From Caulobacteraceae bacterium UBA3198 (GTDB lineage Bacteria > Pseudomonadota > Alphaproteobacteria > Caulobacterales > Caulobacteraceae): a stretch of 64,000 nucleotides of DNA. Both the position numbers and the translations under genes were made by a program. Shown here in pieces: positions 25,596-33,688 of the stretch; within the stretch, counting starts at the first letter, position 1, and each line of letters starts with the position of its first letter. The notes beneath the pieces were generated by a model. It had not been told where the DNA came from. It worked only from the letters and a program-made list of their open reading frames with translations, and did not search any database. The DNA lies in contig DEWY01000006.1 of assembly GCA_002363865.1 (NCBI GenBank), forward strand, positions 1 to 64,000, given 5' to 3'.

Positions 25596-26645
25596 ATGTT
25601 CGGGCTGGAGCTGCGCGACCTCACCAAGGCCTATGGCGACCAGCTGGCCGCCGACCAGGTCAGCCTCTCCATCCCACACGGGGCGTTCGTCTGCTTCCTG
25701 GGTCCCTCTGGCTGCGGCAAGACGACGGTCCTGCGGATGATCGCCGGGCTAGAGACGCCCACCTCTGGGTCCATCCTGCTGAACGGCAAGGAGATCACCG
25801 ACCAGCCCGCCAACGCCCGGCGGTTCGGCATGGTGTTCCAGTCCCTGGCCCTGTTTCCCCATCTGAGCGTGGGCGAGAACATCGCCTTTGCCCTGCGCCT
25901 GCGCGGCGAGGACCCTCGCCGCCGCAAGGAAAGGGTGGACGAGCTCCTGGAGCTGGTCCGCCTGCCGGGTCTGCAGTCCCGCGCCATCAGCCAGCTGTCC
26001 GGCGGCCAGCGCCAGCGGGTGGCCATCGCCCGGGCGCTGGCCCAGGAGCCGCCGGTCTTCCTGCTGGATGAGCCCTTCTCGGCCCTGGACGCCAAGCTGC
26101 GCGAGGAAATGCAGAACGAGCTGCGCACCCTGCAGCAACGGCTGAAGATCACCACCATCCTGGTCACCCACGACCAGCGCGAGGCCATGACCATGGCTGA
26201 CACCATCGTGGTCATGGGCGAGGGCCAGATCCAGCAGCATGGGCCGCCGGTGGACATCTATCGCCGGCCGGTCAATCGTTTCGTCGCCGACTTCATCGGC
26301 GCCTCCAACCTGCTGGCTGTGGAGGTTCTGGACGGCCACACCGTCCGCTACGGCGCCATACCTCTGCGGGTCGCCGCCGCCTGCGGCCCGGGCGGCGCTG
26401 CGGCCACCCTGGCCATACGGCCCGAGGATATCATCCTGTCCCGGACGGCCGGCGGCGGCGCCAATGAGGTCGCCGGCGTGATCAGCCTGGTGCGGGATAT
26501 GGGCGCCTATGTGGAGTACCGGATCGACTGCCAGGGCCAGGACATCCTGGGCGTCTCCACGCCACGCGACTGGATCGGCGCGGCCGTGGGCGAGATCGCC
26601 CATATCCGCCTGCCGGTCGAAAGCTGTCAGGTCCTGGGGCGATGA
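25596..26645 (+). CDS. ABC transporter ATP-binding protein (PotA-like)
   Basis: The ATPase of the importer, 349 aa. Walker A GPSGCGKTT lies at 36-44; Q-loop VFQSLALFPHLSV, signature LSGGQRQR, Walker B VFLLDEPFSALD and the H-loop VTHDQREA follow. A C-terminal TOBE domain (about 260-349) fits PotA/CysA-type proteins. It lies 10 bases after the binding-protein gene, and the permease gene starts inside its last codons. Confidence 0.93.
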   Translation: MFGLELRDLTKAYGDQLAADQVSLSIPHGAFVCFLGPSGCGKTTVLRMIAGLETPTSGSILLNGKEITDQPANARRFGMVFQSLALFPHLSVGENIAFALRLRGEDPRRRKERVDELLELVRLPGLQSRAISQLSGGQRQRVAIARALAQEPPVFLLDEPFSALDAKLREEMQNELRTLQQRLKITTILVTHDQREAMTMADTIVVMGEGQIQQHGPPVDIYRRPVNRFVADFIGASNLLAVEVLDGHTVRYGAIPLRVAAACGPGGAAATLAIRPEDIILSRTAGGGANEVAGVISLVRDMGAYVEYRIDCQGQDILGVSTPRDWIGAAVGEIAHIRLPVESCQVLGR

Positions 26646-27538
26646 CGGCCGCCGGCGTCTCGATCGCCAGCACCGCATCCGGACACGGCCGGATGCGGGA
26701 TCGGTGGGTGCTGGCGGGCCTGCTCACGGGCCCTGGCCTCTACATCGCCATCATGGCCATCGTGCCGGCATTCCTCATGGTCCAGCTCAGCTTGGCCCAC
26801 CGGGAGGTGGGCGGCCTATGGTCGCCGGGGTTTGAACTCACCCAGTATCGCCAGCTGGCCACGCCGCTGTTCGCCAGGATCATGGGCTTCTCGCTGCTGC
26901 TGGCCCTCACGGGGGCGGCGATCTGCGTCAGCCTGGCTTTCCCGGCGGCCTATTTCATCACCCGGATGCGCCGACGGGCCCAGGTGGCCTGGCTGGTCTT
27001 CCTGCTGGGCTCCCTGTCGCTCTCCGAAGTGCTGATCGTCTTCGCCTTCCAGGTGCTCCTGTCCACCAGCGGAACCCTGGCCAGCGCCCTGAACGCGGTG
27101 GGCCTGCTGGCGCCTGGCGCCTCGCTCTATCCCAACTTCCCCGCCGTCCTCACCTGCCTGGTCTATCTGCTGCTGCCCTATGTGATCCTGTTCTTCTATC
27201 CAGCCCTGTCACAGCTGGACCCGGAGATGGAGCAGGCCGCAGCCACCATGGGGGCCTCGCGGGTCTCGACCTTCGTCAAGGTGGTCCTGCCCATGATGCG
27301 GGGCCAGATCCTGACCGGCGTGCTGCTCGTAGTGATCTTCACCTTCGGCGCCTATCTGACGCCCCTGGTTCTAGGCCGGCCACCCCAGTGGACCATCGCC
27401 ATCCACATCAACAATGCGGCCATGGGGGCGGGAAACCTGCCCCTGGCGGCGGCCTACGCCGTGGCGGTGGTGGCCTTCATGGTGGCGCTTCTCGCCCTGA
27501 CGCGGATCCTGTCGCAGCGGAAGGCGGTCGAGGCATGA
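26642..27538 (+). CDS. ABC transporter permease 1 (PotB-like)
   Basis: A 298-aa inner-membrane permease with six TM helices. The EAA loop appears as EQAAATMGASRVSTFVKVVLPMM, which docks to the ATPase. It overlaps the ATPase gene by 4 bases (ATGA) and the next permease by 4 bases. Pairs with the following gene to form the translocation pore. Confidence 0.92.
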   Translation: MTAAGVSIASTASGHGRMRDRWVLAGLLTGPGLYIAIMAIVPAFLMVQLSLAHREVGGLWSPGFELTQYRQLATPLFARIMGFSLLLALTGAAICVSLAFPAAYFITRMRRRAQVAWLVFLLGSLSLSEVLIVFAFQVLLSTSGTLASALNAVGLLAPGASLYPNFPAVLTCLVYLLLPYVILFFYPALSQLDPEMEQAAATMGASRVSTFVKVVLPMMRGQILTGVLLVVIFTFGAYLTPLVLGRPPQWTIAIHINNAAMGAGNLPLAAAYAVAVVAFMVALLALTRILSQRKAVEA

Positions 27539-28347
27539 CCCTGTCGCCGCGCGTCCTCCTGCGCAGGGGCTTCCTGGCCCTCATCGCCCTCTTTCTGGCT
27601 GCGCCGCTGATCGTGGTGATCTCGGTGTCGTTCAACGCCACACGGCGGATGAGCTTTCCCCCCACCGAGTTCAGCCTTCGCTGGTACCGGACCTTCTTCA
27701 GCGACTATGGCTGGATGGCCTCGCTGGAACGCTCGCTGACCATTGCAGGCCTGGCGGCGCTCGTCTCGGTGGCCGTCGCCCTGCCGATCACCTACGCCCT
27801 ATGGCGCTACCAGGCCAAGGCCGCCGCCGTCCTGGCCGGCGTCGGCGGCGCCCTGTTCCTGATCCCCGGCGTGGTGGCGGCCCTGATGCTGTCGGCCTTC
27901 TGGGGGGTCACCGGCCATGTGGGACGGCTGGAGAATGTGGTGCTCAGCCACGCCATCGTCCTGCTGGGCATTCCGCTTTCCCTGCTGATGGTCGGCTTTC
28001 GCACCATCGATCAGGCCCAGGTGGAGGCCGCCTACACAATGGGAGCCCGGGATTCCGACGCCTTCCGCATGGTGGTGCGGCCCGCCATGACGCCTTACAT
28101 CCTCTGCGCCTTCGTTTTCGTCTTTGTACTGAGCATCAACGAATATCTGATCGCCTATATGGTGGCGGGATTCACGGTCCAGACCCTGCCCATCAGGATC
28201 TTCGCCAATATGCGGCAGGGCTATGAGCCCACCATGTGCGTGGCCGCGGTGATCTTCATGGTCATGGGCTTTTCAGCCTTCGCCCTGATGTCCAAGGTCG
28301 CTGACCTGCCCCGTCTGATGGGCCGCACCCGCCCGCTGGAGGACTGA
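27535..28347 (+). CDS. ABC transporter permease 2 (PotC-like)
   Basis: A 270-aa six-TM permease. The EAA loop is VEAAYTMGARDSDAFRMVVRPAM. I chose the ATG at 27535 overlapping the previous stop; it gives the normal short cytoplasmic N-terminus before TM1 (FLALIALFLAAPLIVV). A longer frame starting inside the first permease is a shadow. Confidence 0.92.
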   Translation: MTLSPRVLLRRGFLALIALFLAAPLIVVISVSFNATRRMSFPPTEFSLRWYRTFFSDYGWMASLERSLTIAGLAALVSVAVALPITYALWRYQAKAAAVLAGVGGALFLIPGVVAALMLSAFWGVTGHVGRLENVVLSHAIVLLGIPLSLLMVGFRTIDQAQVEAAYTMGARDSDAFRMVVRPAMTPYILCAFVFVFVLSINEYLIAYMVAGFTVQTLPIRIFANMRQGYEPTMCVAAVIFMVMGFSAFALMSKVADLPRLMGRTRPLED

Positions 28348-28351
28348 ACCC

Positions 28352-29152
28352 ATGAGCGCCAAGGTCCCCGCAGAAGTCACCGGCGTCTGGCGGCGCGAAC
28401 AGATCACCGCCCCGGGCGGCTATCTTGATGACACCACCCGGGTCTTCTGGGTCCAGGCCGACAGCTGGTACGGCGACATCCGGCTGAAAATCGACATCCC
28501 CCGCAAACCAGAAGCGACGGGCTTCTCCGACTTCAGCGAGGCTGAACTGATCGAGCTGGCCAAGGCCCAGGGTTTCGCCGGCCAGCTGACCGTGACGCCG
28601 CAGATGTGCGCCTGGCGCCGGGACCTGGATTACCAGCCCCCGGGTCCTTTCCCTGACGAAGGGACCTGGAAGATCGAGGGCGACATCCTCATCGAGGGCG
28701 GCATTCACGCCGAGTATGAGGAAATCTGGCGGCTGGAGCCGGAGAGCCGGGGTCTGAGGGCGGCCTTCGGCCGGGCTGAAGGACGGGGCCTGCTGATCCT
28801 GGCCGGCGACCATTTTCTGATGATCGAAGGCCGGACGACTCCGCTGCCCCCAGGGGAGTCCTTGCCGGCCTTGGTGGAGGCGGCCCTGATCGCGGGCGAC
28901 CGGGCGGCGGCCTGCGCCCTGCTGGACATGCCCATCTACTACGGGCGGATCGGTGGGGGCTGGCGCATCATTCACTCAACCCTCCCCTGGCGCGAGGGGC
29001 GGCCGCTCTGGTCCCAGCCACCGAGTTTTGCCCCTGAGACGGGCGAGCTGGCCGACGGCGGCGCGCACTGGTCGCTGCTGGAAGTCCACGATCCGGAGGG
29101 TCGGCTGCCCGGCCTCTTCACCCTGGCCTTGGGCGCTCGAACCTCGCTATGA
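28352..29152 (+). CDS. Conserved protein of unknown function, HRI1-like
   Basis: A 266-aa soluble protein with no signal or TM. It begins TGVWRREQITAPGGYLDDTTRVFWVQADSWYGDIRLKID, then has LTVTPQMCAWRRDLDYQPPGPFPDEGTWKIEGDILIEGG. The pattern of short beta strands resembles the lipocalin-like HRI1 family; this is a tentative recognition. It lies 4 bases after permease 2 and shares ATGA with the regulator gene, so it belongs to the importer operon. It could bind or sense the imported compound. Confidence 0.6.
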   Translation: MSAKVPAEVTGVWRREQITAPGGYLDDTTRVFWVQADSWYGDIRLKIDIPRKPEATGFSDFSEAELIELAKAQGFAGQLTVTPQMCAWRRDLDYQPPGPFPDEGTWKIEGDILIEGGIHAEYEEIWRLEPESRGLRAAFGRAEGRGLLILAGDHFLMIEGRTTPLPPGESLPALVEAALIAGDRAAACALLDMPIYYGRIGGGWRIIHSTLPWREGRPLWSQPPSFAPETGELADGGAHWSLLEVHDPEGRLPGLFTLALGARTSL

Positions 29153-29697
29153 AGGTCGCCCCAACCGCCCGCCAGGTCCGCCTCGTGTCCACCGATCCTC
29201 CCCGCGCCGCCCCCGGCCCGACGCCTGCGCTGGCCCGCATTGGCGTCAGCCTGCCAGGCGCCCTGCTGGCCCAGGTGGACCAGATGGTCGCCGAGCGCGG
29301 CCTTCCCGGACGCTCCCAGCTGATCGCCGAGCTGATCCGCCACGAGGTGGCCGAGGTGGACCGCGACAGCGGCGAGGCCGTCCGCGCCGGCACCATCACC
29401 CTGATCTACCGGGCCGACAGCGGCCGGGTGCGCCACGCCCTGGCCCGGGTCCAGAGCGAGTTCGTCAAGGAGGTCATCTCCTCGCAGCACGTCTTCCTGG
29501 AGGACGACCAATCCCTGGAGGTGCTGCTGGTCCAGGGCTCCGGGGAGCGGCTGCAGCAACTCTGCGACCGGCTGCGGGGGGTTCGGGCTGTCCAGCAGCT
29601 GAGGCTGGTGACCACCACGTCACTCCTGCCGCCCCTCCACGCCCATGGGGGCGTCGAAGACGAGGACGCCGCTGATCTTCGCCGAGCCAGCCGCTAG
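29149..29697 (+). CDS. NikR-like ribbon-helix-helix regulator (copy 1)
   Basis: A 182-aa protein. The ribbon-helix-helix is at about 28-70 (IGVSLPGALLAQVDQMVAERGLPGRSQLIAELIRHEV). A NikR-type ACT-like domain follows (GTITLIYRADSGRV, EVISSQHVFLEDDQSLEVLLVQG). The stretch carrying the HxH and Cys nickel ligands of E. coli NikR is shortened and the Cys is absent, while a C-terminal LLPPLHAHG is shared with copy 2. It is the last gene of the PotDABC-like operon and its TAG overlaps the stop of oxygenase 2 in a shared CTAG. Probable ligand-responsive repressor of the cluster. Confidence 0.85.
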   Translation: MKVAPTARQVRLVSTDPPRAAPGPTPALARIGVSLPGALLAQVDQMVAERGLPGRSQLIAELIRHEVAEVDRDSGEAVRAGTITLIYRADSGRVRHALARVQSEFVKEVISSQHVFLEDDQSLEVLLVQGSGERLQQLCDRLRGVRAVQQLRLVTTTSLLPPLHAHGGVEDEDAADLRRASR

Positions 29698-30671
29698 GCG
29701 TCTTCCGGCAGAACCAGCTCGCCGCGGGCCCGCCTGGCCTTCAGGTAGGCGAAGGTGCGAGCGGTCTGGGCGAACAGGTGCTCCCCTGACACCAGCCGCC
29801 CATAGCGGGCCGGGCGGTAGGCGGTGACCAGCCGGGGATCGGGCTCGACCACCGTGTCGAAGTCGCAGGTGGCGAAGAAGGGGAAGCTGTAGCGCTCCTC
29901 GGCGACCTTGCGGACCCGGTGGCTGGTGGCGGTGAACACGCCGTTGGTCCAGGCCTCCAGCATGTCGCCGATATTGATCACGAAACATCCGGGCCGAGGC
30001 GGCGCGTCGATCCATTCGCCGGCGCCGTTGCGCACCTCCAGCCCCGGCGCCGTGCCCCGCAGGATGGTGAAGAACTCATAATCGGTGTGGGCGCCAATCC
30101 CCTCGCGATCCTGGACCGTGGGATCGAAGGGATAGTGGATCATCCGCAGCTGGCTCGGCGGCTGGCGACGGTGGGGCTCGAAATGATCCTCCGGCAGATC
30201 CAGCGCCAGGGCGAACCCGCGAAAGAGCCGCCGGGCCAGATGCGACACTGCTGAGTAATAGGCGCTGGCGGCTTCGCGGAATCCCGGCTGGTCCGGCCAG
30301 AGATTGGGACCCAGCATCGGCGCCTCGGCCGGCGCGCCGGGCAGGTCGAGGTTGAGGTCATAGGCCTCCTTGCGGTCGATGGTCCCGCCGGGGAACACCT
30401 CTTCGCCCTCAGGCACATAGCCGCTGTGATTGACCGACCGGCCGATATAGCTGGCCATCTTGCGGTCGATGGGCTGGGCGAAGAAGGCCTTGGCCGCGGC
30501 CAGCACATCCTCAAACAACGCCTCATCCAGGCCGTGGCCGCGCACATAGAGGAAGCCCACCTCGCGGGCGGCCGCCCCCATCTCAGCGGCTACAGCGCGC
30601 CGCGTGGCGAGGTCGGCGGAGCTTAGCCCGCTGATGTCGACGATGGGAATCCTGTCGAAGTCCGCGCTCAC
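29694..30671 (-). CDS. Isopenicillin N synthase-like 2-oxoglutarate/Fe(II) oxygenase (copy 2)
   Basis: A 325-aa oxygenase. DRIPIVDISGL and GFLYVRGHGLD form the N-terminal domain. GIGAHTDYEFFTIL holds the HxD iron ligands, ATSHRVRKV the distal His, and RYSFPFF the 2-oxoglutarate Arg-x-Ser. I chose the GTG at 30671 with GGAGG 6-7 bases before it; the longer frame has a Lys/Arg-rich tail that overlaps the operator. Similar to copy 1 but without its C-terminal extension. Transcribed away from the SsuABC-like operon, with a dyad operator 26-53 bases upstream. Ethylene-forming enzyme of this superfamily releases guanidine from arginine, which suggests the inferred role. Confidence 0.85.
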   Translation of the reverse strand: MSADFDRIPIVDISGLSSADLATRRAVAAEMGAAAREVGFLYVRGHGLDEALFEDVLAAAKAFFAQPIDRKMASYIGRSVNHSGYVPEGEEVFPGGTIDRKEAYDLNLDLPGAPAEAPMLGPNLWPDQPGFREAASAYYSAVSHLARRLFRGFALALDLPEDHFEPHRRQPPSQLRMIHYPFDPTVQDREGIGAHTDYEFFTILRGTAPGLEVRNGAGEWIDAPPRPGCFVINIGDMLEAWTNGVFTATSHRVRKVAEERYSFPFFATCDFDTVVEPDPRLVTAYRPARYGRLVSGEHLFAQTARTFAYLKARRARGELVLPEDA

Positions 30672-30696
30672 CTCTGGCCTCCGCCCATCGCGTGGA

Positions 30697-30724
30697 AGAC
30701 TACGACTTCTGCATTTCGTAATAA
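30697..30724. promoter_or_regulatory. NikR-type dyad operator before oxygenase 2
   Basis: AGACTA-CG, 12 bases, CG-TAATAA: half-sites 16 bp apart, weaker on the left side. It lies 26 bases before the GTG of oxygenase 2. Read on the minus strand it matches the site at 24307 at 21 of 28 positions. Confidence 0.62.
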
Positions 30725-30783
30725 TGCGCATCGGGCAAGCTCGGCCCTGGGGCTGGCGGTCTCGATGCGCACGAAATGAGCGT

Positions 30784-30819
30784 GCAGGACGCCTGGCGCC
30801 TGGATTCCAGGCGTCCTGC
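30784..30819. promoter_or_regulatory. Large dyad between the two divergent operators
   Basis: GCAGGACGCCTGG and CCAGGCGTCCTGC form a perfect 13-bp stem with a 10-base loop. The loop repeats CGCCTGG, so CCAGGCG can instead pair with the inner copy across ATT: two exclusive folds. It lies between the operators of oxygenase 2 and the SsuABC-like operon. It may be a second regulator's site or an insulating terminator. Confidence 0.45.
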
Positions 30820-30854
30820 CGCACGGGCTTTGCCTCCCGGGCCAGCCCCTTGGA

Positions 30855-30882
30855 ATATTACGATCTGTTCTGATTGTAATAC
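30855..30882. promoter_or_regulatory. NikR-type dyad operator before the SsuABC-like operon
   Basis: ATATTA-CG, 12 bases, TG-TAATAC: one mismatch per side from the dyad at 41085, with the same 16-bp gap. It ends 50 bases before the binding-protein start, where it would overlap the promoter. Confidence 0.68.
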
Positions 30883-30932
30883 TGAAGGGGGCGCGCCACA
30901 GCGGCGCGGCCACGGATGGAAGGGGTATCCGA

Positions 30933-32027
30933 ATGAAGTGGGTCAACGGATTACGCGCCTTGGCGATCGCCGCGGCAGGCAGCCTGGCGCTGGCGGCGTG
31001 CGGTCAGAACGCCGAGGAGACGGCCAAGGGGACCGAGGCCGTCGAAGAGTACACAATCGGCTGGACCATCTATGCCGGCTGGATGCCCTGGCCCTATGCC
31101 GAGCAAGCCGGCATCGTGAAGAAGTGGTCCGACAAGTACGGGGTGAACATCAAGCTCGTTCAGGTGAACGACTATGTGGAATCCCTGAACCAGTACACCG
31201 CCGGCACCCTGGACGGGGTGACCTCGACCAATATGGACGCCCTGACCATTCCTGCGGCCGCCGGCAAGGACACCACCGTGGTGATCGTCGGCGACTATTC
31301 CAACGGCAATGACGGCATCATCCTGAAGAACGGATCGACCCTGGCCGACATCAGGGGCCGCTCGGTCAACCTCGTGGAGAACTCGGTTTCCCACTATCTG
31401 CTGGCCCGCGGGCTGGAGAGCGCCGACCTGGCCATGACCGATGTCTCGGTGGTCAACACCTCGGACGCCGACATGGTCGCGGCCTTCACCGCCCCGCAGA
31501 CGACGGCCGTCGTGCCCTGGAACCCGCAGTTGGCGGAGATCAAGAAGCAGCCAGGCGCGGTGGAAGTGTTCAACTCCACCCAGATCCCCGGCGAGATCCT
31601 CGACATGATGATCGTGTCGACCGGGGTGCTGGCGGCCAATCCGAACCTGGGCAAGGCGCTCGCCGGCATCTGGTACGAGACCATGGCCCTGATGAGCGCC
31701 GACACCCCTGAGGGTCAGGCCGCCCGCGAGGCGATGGCCCAGATTTCGGGCACGGACCTGGCCGGCTATGAGGGCCAGCTTGAGACCACCTTCATGTACT
31801 ACACGCCCCAGGACGCCCTGGCGGCGATGCTGAGCGAGGACATCGTGGCGGCCAATGACAAGGTCCGTCAGTTCAGCTTCCAGGCCGGCCTGTTTGGCCA
31901 GGGCGCCGCGTCGGTGGATGACATCGGCATCAGCTTCCCGGGCGACAAGATCCTGGGCAACGCCGAGAACCTCATGCTGCGCTTTGACCCGACCTATACT
32001 CAGATGGCCGTGGACGGCGCCCTCTAG
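30933..32027 (+). CDS. SsuA/NMT1-like substrate-binding lipoprotein (guanidine/urea-associated importer)
   Basis: A 364-aa lipoprotein (lipobox LAAC-G at about 20-23). The mature protein YTIGWTIYAGWMPWPYAEQAGIVKKWSDKYGVNIKLVQVNDYVESLNQYTAGTLDGVTSTNMDAL belongs to the nitrate/sulfonate/taurine binding class. The subfamily is often annotated 'urea ABC transporter' because it sits beside urea-carboxylase genes. First gene of a three-gene operon with the dyad operator 50 bases upstream. Guanidine is the likely cargo, inferred from context. Confidence 0.87.
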   Translation: MKWVNGLRALAIAAAGSLALAACGQNAEETAKGTEAVEEYTIGWTIYAGWMPWPYAEQAGIVKKWSDKYGVNIKLVQVNDYVESLNQYTAGTLDGVTSTNMDALTIPAAAGKDTTVVIVGDYSNGNDGIILKNGSTLADIRGRSVNLVENSVSHYLLARGLESADLAMTDVSVVNTSDADMVAAFTAPQTTAVVPWNPQLAEIKKQPGAVEVFNSTQIPGEILDMMIVSTGVLAANPNLGKALAGIWYETMALMSADTPEGQAAREAMAQISGTDLAGYEGQLETTFMYYTPQDALAAMLSEDIVAANDKVRQFSFQAGLFGQGAASVDDIGISFPGDKILGNAENLMLRFDPTYTQMAVDGAL

Positions 32028-32086
32028 GCCGTACCACCCTGAAGAGCCCTGCGTACCCGCGTACCCCTGATCGAGGTGACCGCCCC

Positions 32087-32911
32087 ATGCGTCGACTGCT
32101 GAACGCCAGGCCGCGTGGCGGCGGTCGCCTCCTTCTGGGCCTTCTGCCCATCGCCATCCTGGTGCTGCTCTATCTGGTGGCCTCCCAGGCCCGCCATGCG
32201 GAAAATCCCCGCGACAAGATTCTGCCGACCCCTGCGGCCATGGCCCAGTCCATGGAGATCATGGCCCTGCAGGAGGACCCTCGCACCGGCGAGATTCCGC
32301 TGGTGGCCGACACCAAGGCCAGCCTGACCCGGCTGGGGATCGCCGTGGGCGCGGCGGCCGCCACCACCCTGGTGCTGGGGCTGTCGATCGGGCTCCTGCC
32401 CTATGCGCGGGCAGGGCTTGGCCCGCTGGTGGCGACGATCTCCGTCATTCCGCCCATCGCGGTCCTGCCCATACTGTTCATCGTCTTTGGCCTGGGCGAG
32501 ACGGCCAAGATCGTACTGATCTTCGTCGGCATCACGCCTTTCATGGTCCGTGACCTCGCCTCCCATGTGGCCGCCATTCCCGAGGAACAGATCGTCAAGG
32601 CCCAGACCCTGGGCGCCTCCACCTGGCTGGTGGCCCTGCAGGTCGCCCTGCCCCAGGCCATGCCGCGGCTGATCGACAGCGTACGGTTTTCGCTGGGCCC
32701 AGCCTGGGTGTTCCTGATCTCGGCCGAAGCCATCGCCTCGGATGTGGGCCTTGGCTACCGCATCTTCCTCGTTCGTCGTTACTTGGCCATGGACATCATC
32801 CTGCCCTACGTCGCCTGGATCTCGCTGCTGGCGGTGATCATCGATCTGGCCCTGCTGACCTGGAGCCGCACCGCCTTCCGCTGGGCCCATGCGCCGGGGG
32901 GCCGCCGATGA
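32087..32911 (+). CDS. SsuC-like ABC transporter permease
   Basis: A 274-aa permease with about six TM helices. The EAA loop reads EQIVKAQTLGASTWLVALQVALPQAM. It overlaps the ATPase gene by 4 bases. The homologous family moves nitrate, taurine or alkanesulfonates; with the neighbouring carboxylase the cargo is more likely guanidine or urea. Confidence 0.9.
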   Translation: MRRLLNARPRGGGRLLLGLLPIAILVLLYLVASQARHAENPRDKILPTPAAMAQSMEIMALQEDPRTGEIPLVADTKASLTRLGIAVGAAAATTLVLGLSIGLLPYARAGLGPLVATISVIPPIAVLPILFIVFGLGETAKIVLIFVGITPFMVRDLASHVAAIPEEQIVKAQTLGASTWLVALQVALPQAMPRLIDSVRFSLGPAWVFLISAEAIASDVGLGYRIFLVRRYLAMDIILPYVAWISLLAVIIDLALLTWSRTAFRWAHAPGGRR

Positions 32912-33681
32912 CCCCGGTCCTGTCGTTCCGAAATGTCTGGGTGGAGTACGGCGACCATGTGGTCCTGGAAAAGGTCAGCCTGGACGTGGCGCCGGGCGCC
33001 TTCGTCTCTATCGTCGGCCCGTCCGGCGCCGGCAAGAGCACCTTTCTTCGGCTGGCGCTAGGCCAGGAGGCGCCCAGCCGGGGCGAGATCCTGCTGGACG
33101 GGGCGCCCATTCCCCCTGAGCCTGGCCCCGACCGCGGCGTGGTCTTCCAGCGCTATTCGGTCTTTCCACACATGACCGTGCTGCAGAACGTGATGTTCGG
33201 CGCCCGCTGCGATCAGGCGCCGCTTACCGGCCTGCTCATGGGCGCCGACCGTCGCAAGGCCAGGGCCGAGGCCGTGGCCATCCTGGAGCAGGTGGGCCTT
33301 TCGGCCTCACTCAAGGCCTTTCCGCGGGCGCTGTCGGGCGGCATGCAGCAGCGCCTGGCCATCGCCCAGGCCCTGATCACCAAGCCGCGTATCCTGCTGC
33401 TGGACGAGCCCTTCGGCGCACTGGATCCCGGCGTTCGCCTGGACATGCACGAGCTGATCACCGGCCTTTGGCGCGAGCACGGGCTGACCATCCTGATGGT
33501 CACCCACGACATCAAGGAGGCCTTCAAGCTGGGCACCCGGGTGATCGCCGTGGACAAGCGCCGCCACGATCCCCACGCGCCGCACCGCTATGGCTCGACG
33601 GCCGTCTACGACTTCCCGCTGGATGACAAGCTGAAGACCGCGATCCCCAGGGAGATCGCGGCCATGGCGAGCAGCGGTTGA
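32908..33681 (+). CDS. SsuB-like ABC transporter ATP-binding protein
   Basis: A 257-aa ATPase: Walker A GPSGAGKST, Q-loop FQRYSVFPHMTV, signature LSGGMQQR, Walker B ILLLDEPFGALD, H-loop VTHDIKEA. It ends the operon; its stop is 7 bases from the convergent allophanate hydrolase stop, leaving no room for a long terminator. Confidence 0.93.
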   Translation: MTPVLSFRNVWVEYGDHVVLEKVSLDVAPGAFVSIVGPSGAGKSTFLRLALGQEAPSRGEILLDGAPIPPEPGPDRGVVFQRYSVFPHMTVLQNVMFGARCDQAPLTGLLMGADRRKARAEAVAILEQVGLSASLKAFPRALSGGMQQRLAIAQALITKPRILLLDEPFGALDPGVRLDMHELITGLWREHGLTILMVTHDIKEAFKLGTRVIAVDKRRHDPHAPHRYGSTAVYDFPLDDKLKTAIPREIAAMASSG

Positions 33682-33688
33682 GTTTGGG

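Noticed and set aside
30672..30932. Possible guanidine (ykkC, mini-ykkC) riboswitch before the SsuABC-like operon
   Set aside because: I could not find the conserved loops or a pair of ACGR-loop hairpins; the CAGG-ACG-CCTG piece has only a 3-base loop and belongs to the larger dyad. A covariance-model search would settle it.
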